Positions 33,104 to 35,152 of a stretch of 35,152 nt of DNA are shown piece after piece. The notes under the pieces are model-generated. The model did no database searches, was not told where the DNA came from, and was given only the letters and a program-made list of their open reading frames with translations. The translations under genes and the position numbers were made by a program. Within the stretch, counting starts at the first letter, position 1. Each line of letters opens with the position of its first letter. The DNA lies in assembly GCF_017982655.1 (NCBI RefSeq), contig NZ_JABXYX010000081.1, positions 1 to 35,152 of the forward strand, in the 5' to 3' direction. The DNA is from Brasilonema sp. CT11 (GTDB lineage: Bacteria > Cyanobacteriota > Cyanobacteriia > Cyanobacteriales > Nostocaceae).

Positions 33104-35077
33104 ATGAGCGCAGATTTTCAAAAATACCTGCAATCTGTGTGTAATGCCTACCAACATTGGTGGAATCTGTACACTATCACGGATGTGGAAGGGTCTAAAC
33201 CAGTACAGCGTACAAGTGTAGCGTCGCCTTTTGGTTTTGACTTGATGGTGCAAACAGTCGAGCAAAAGCAGCAGGATAAAGGCGAGACACCAGATAAAAC
33301 AGAGAAAACCGAACGCCTACCAGTGGAGGAAGGTTTACGTAAATATTCTGAAAATCATGTATTACTTGTCGGAAGACCAGGTTCCGGGAAGTCCACAGCT
33401 TTAGCGCGGCTATTGCTGGAAGAAGCAGGAAATTCTGTCATTGCGAGTGAAGCGAAGCGAAACGTTCGCGAAGCGTGTCCGAAGGACTCAGCAATCTCCT
33501 CCACAACCAAGTCTGTCATTGCGAGTGGAGCGAAGCGGAACGTTCGCGAAGCGTGTCCGAAGGACTCAGCAATCTCCTCAACAACAGCAATACCCATACT
33601 AGTAGAACTCCGCCAATACAACACCTCTGTCCTTGAGCTTATTCAAAACTTTCTCTTGCGCCACGATCCCAACTTAACCTTTGACAGCGAAACTTTAAAA
33701 ACTTGGTTGCGACAGGGGCGATTTTTGCTGCTGCTAGATGGAGTCAACGAGTTACCGAATGACGATGTACGGCGAGACTTAAAAACCTTTCGGCAGAATT
33801 ACCCGAACACGCCGATGATTTTCACCACGCGGGATTTGGGCGTGGGTGGCGATTTGGGGATTGAGAAAAAGCTGGAAATGCAGCCCCTGACAGAAGAGCA
33901 GATGCAGCAATTTGTCCGCGCCTATTTGCCAGAACAAGGTGAGGAAATGCTGTGGCGGTTGGGTGGAAGATTGCGAGAGTTCGGGCAAACGCCGTTGCTG
34001 CTATGGATGCTGTGTGAGTTATTTAGAACAACGGGCAATGTTCCACCAAATTTGGGTTTAGTGTTTCGCTGCTTTGCCCTGAGTTATGACGGCAAAATCA
34101 AAGATGATGTCCCGGTTTCTGGTGAGTCGCGCCGCTGGTGGCAGGAGTTATTGCAGCATTTGGCGTTTGCGATGATGCAGGGAGAAACGCGTACAGAGTT
34201 GCGAGTCACGATTGAGAGGCGAGAAGCGGAAGCAATTTTCACGAAGTTGCTTGAAGGTAAAGTTGATTATCCTGCGAGTCGGGCGAAAGAATGGTTAGAA
34301 GATTTGCTCAAGCATCATTTAATCCAAGTTGCCAGCAATAACCAAATAGAGTTTCGCCACCAGCTGCTTCAGGAATACTACGCGGCAGAATGTTTACTCC
34401 AGCAGCTTCCCAATATTAGTAATGAGAAGTTGAAACGGGATTATCTCAATTATTTGAAGTGGACAGAACCTTTAGCGCTGATGTTGGCGTTGGTGGAGAA
34501 AGAGGTGCAGGCGTTGCGGGTGGTGAAGTTAGCCTTGGATGTGGATTTGCAGTTAGGGGCAAGGTTGGCGGGAGAGGTGAAGCGAGAGTTTCAGGAAAAA
34601 ACAGTTGATTTAATTTTAAAGTTAGATGTTCCTGAATTACTCAAGATTGAGTTTTTGGGTATCACGCGCTCTGGGTATGGAGTCGGATTTTTAAGTGATA
34701 GATTACAAGATCAAGTTTCTCATGTGCGTAGGAGTGCCGCATCTGCATTAGGAGAAATCAAAGATACCCAGGCAGTACAAGCTTTGATTGGTGCTTTGAA
34801 TGATCAAGATTATTTTGTGCGTAGCAGAGCCGCATCTGCATTAGGAGAAATCAAAGATACCCAGGCAATACAAGCTTTGATTGGTGCTTTGAATGATCAA
34901 GTTTCTCATGTGCGTTGGAGTGCCGCATCTGTATTAGGAGAAATCAAAGATACCCAGGCAGTACAAGCTTTGATTGGTGCTTTGAATGATCAAGATTATG
35001 AACTGCGTAGGAGTGCCGCATCTGCATTATTGGACTTTGGACAAAAAAATGTGTTCGCGAATAAGGTACGCGAATAA
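33104..35077 (+). CDS. NACHT NTPase with C-terminal HEAT repeats, carrying in-frame repeat insertions
   Basis: 657 residues, a STAND-type signalling ATPase. The N-terminal ~75 residues (DFQKYLQSVCNAYQHWWNLY) precede the NACHT domain. Walker A is GRPGSGKST (residues 90-98) and Walker B is LLLLDGVNELP (D212), followed by sensor-like MIFTTRDLGVGG and a winged-helix/helical region with EFRHQLLQEYYAAE. The C-terminus is a HEAT array of four near-identical 31-residue units (LGEIKDTQAVQALIGALNDQ), probably the sensing or binding surface. Between Walker A and the next strand (IPILVELRQYN) are two 26-residue repeats that come from interspersed DNA. Related bacterial NACHT proteins act in antiphage defence, but no adjacent effector gene is seen and defence is inference. 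The array ends abruptly in QKNVFANKVRE, also repeat-like. Confidence 0.88.
   Translation: MSADFQKYLQSVCNAYQHWWNLYTITDVEGSKPVQRTSVASPFGFDLMVQTVEQKQQDKGETPDKTEKTERLPVEEGLRKYSENHVLLVGRPGSGKSTALARLLLEEAGNSVIASEAKRNVREACPKDSAISSTTKSVIASGAKRNVREACPKDSAISSTTAIPILVELRQYNTSVLELIQNFLLRHDPNLTFDSETLKTWLRQGRFLLLLDGVNELPNDDVRRDLKTFRQNYPNTPMIFTTRDLGVGGDLGIEKKLEMQPLTEEQMQQFVRAYLPEQGEEMLWRLGGRLREFGQTPLLLWMLCELFRTTGNVPPNLGLVFRCFALSYDGKIKDDVPVSGESRRWWQELLQHLAFAMMQGETRTELRVTIERREAEAIFTKLLEGKVDYPASRAKEWLEDLLKHHLIQVASNNQIEFRHQLLQEYYAAECLLQQLPNISNEKLKRDYLNYLKWTEPLALMLALVEKEVQALRVVKLALDVDLQLGARLAGEVKREFQEKTVDLILKLDVPELLKIEFLGITRSGYGVGFLSDRLQDQVSHVRRSAASALGEIKDTQAVQALIGALNDQDYFVRSRAASALGEIKDTQAIQALIGALNDQVSHVRWSAASVLGEIKDTQAVQALIGALNDQDYELRRSAASALLDFGQKNVFANKVRE
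33434..33579 (+). repeat. Two in-frame copies of an interspersed repeat inside the NACHT gene
   Basis: Each copy is 68 bp (33434-33501 and 33512-33579), starting TCTGTCATTGCGAGTG and ending GCAATCTCCTC; they are offset by 78 bp, exactly 26 codons. The translation of each is SVIASxAKRNVREACPKDSA followed by ISSTT. The same ATTGCGAG...GCAATC repeat occurs in the non-coding MITE at 3.1 kb. Both copies keep the frame and contain no stop. Confidence 0.9.
34709..35030 (+). repeat. Tandem 93-bp HEAT-coding minisatellite
   Basis: Units begin at 34709, 34802, 34895 and 34988 (the last incomplete). They are nearly identical except in the first third: units 1 and 3 share GATCAAGTTTCTCATGTGCG, whereas units 2 and 4 begin GATCAAGATTAT. 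The array therefore looks like a duplicated 186-bp pair. Confidence 0.9.
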
Positions 35078-35152
35078 TAAAAGAATATAAACTTTTCTAC
35101 CTCAGCCTTGCTCGTATGCTGAGTCAAACAACTGTATAACCAGAAAAATTAC

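Noticed and set aside
33355-33624. Minus-strand ORF across the NACHT insert reading HASRTFRFA repeats
   Set aside because: A shadow of the palindromic-like interspersed repeat; the plus-strand NACHT frame is supported by Walker A and B motifs on both sides.
1-35152. tRNA genes, rRNA genes, CRISPR arrays, phage or integrase genes
   Set aside because: Scanned for T-loop motifs, spaced direct repeats and relevant protein families; none seen. The tandem arrays present are coding minisatellites, not CRISPRs.

Overview
The window reads as chromosomal DNA of a filamentous, probably heterocyst-forming cyanobacterium (Nostocales). The evidence is at least 13 HIP1 octamers (GCGATCGC), a split dnaE gene ending in a 102-residue Nostoc-type N-intein, a DUF1816 protein, a WGxxGxxG-type protein, and many cyanobacterial interspersed hairpin repeats. 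I see no tRNA, rRNA, CRISPR array or phage module. The taxonomic call is inference from family content, not from a search.

Layout. 1-2.9 kb: the end of a TPR-array protein, then a DUF485 protein and an acetate/cation symporter (an actP-like pair). 2.9-8.8 kb: an intact 178-bp MITE, a small zinc-ribbon gene, a family 4 glycosyltransferase, an FAD monooxygenase, a HAD hydrolase, then a gene graveyard (7.9-8.8 kb) with a truncated DUF5615 gene, another decayed fragment and hairpin repeats. 8.8-14.2 kb: a NurA-type nuclease, a broken 5' end of class II ribonucleotide reductase (nrdJ), a small membrane protein, an NCS2-type permease and a secreted Gly/Thr minisatellite protein. 14.4-17.1 kb: dnaE-N plus N-intein. 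17.4-21 kb: an exported ORF whose 3' half is repeat DNA, two tandem CAP-domain genes (one Sec-type, one probable lipoprotein) and an alpha/beta hydrolase.

21.1-25.4 kb (minus strand) is the core-gene block: DUF1816, rlmB, mrnC, a STAS anti-sigma-factor antagonist that seems to start at ATT, and carA. 25.7-29.2 kb: a retropepsin-like lipoprotein and an unusual fusion of an acyl-CoA dehydrogenase-like protein to a cyclase-family protein, joined through an interspersed repeat. 29.3-30.9 kb (minus): an uncharacterised pair, a lipoprotein and a small helical protein. 31.1-32.8 kb: aldehyde dehydrogenase plus an S4-domain RNA-binding protein. 33.1-35.1 kb: a NACHT NTPase with a C-terminal HEAT array, carrying two in-frame copies of an interspersed repeat just after Walker A.

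The strongest theme is repeats becoming protein. In three separate genes (17.7, 28.4 and 33.4 kb) interspersed repeat DNA is read through in frame, and in three others tandem arrays (TPR, Gly/Thr, HEAT) are nearly identical at the DNA level and so likely to change length. The best candidates for an undescribed system are the lipoprotein/helical pair at 29.3-30.9 kb and the repeat-modified NACHT-HEAT protein; neither function can be settled from sequence alone.
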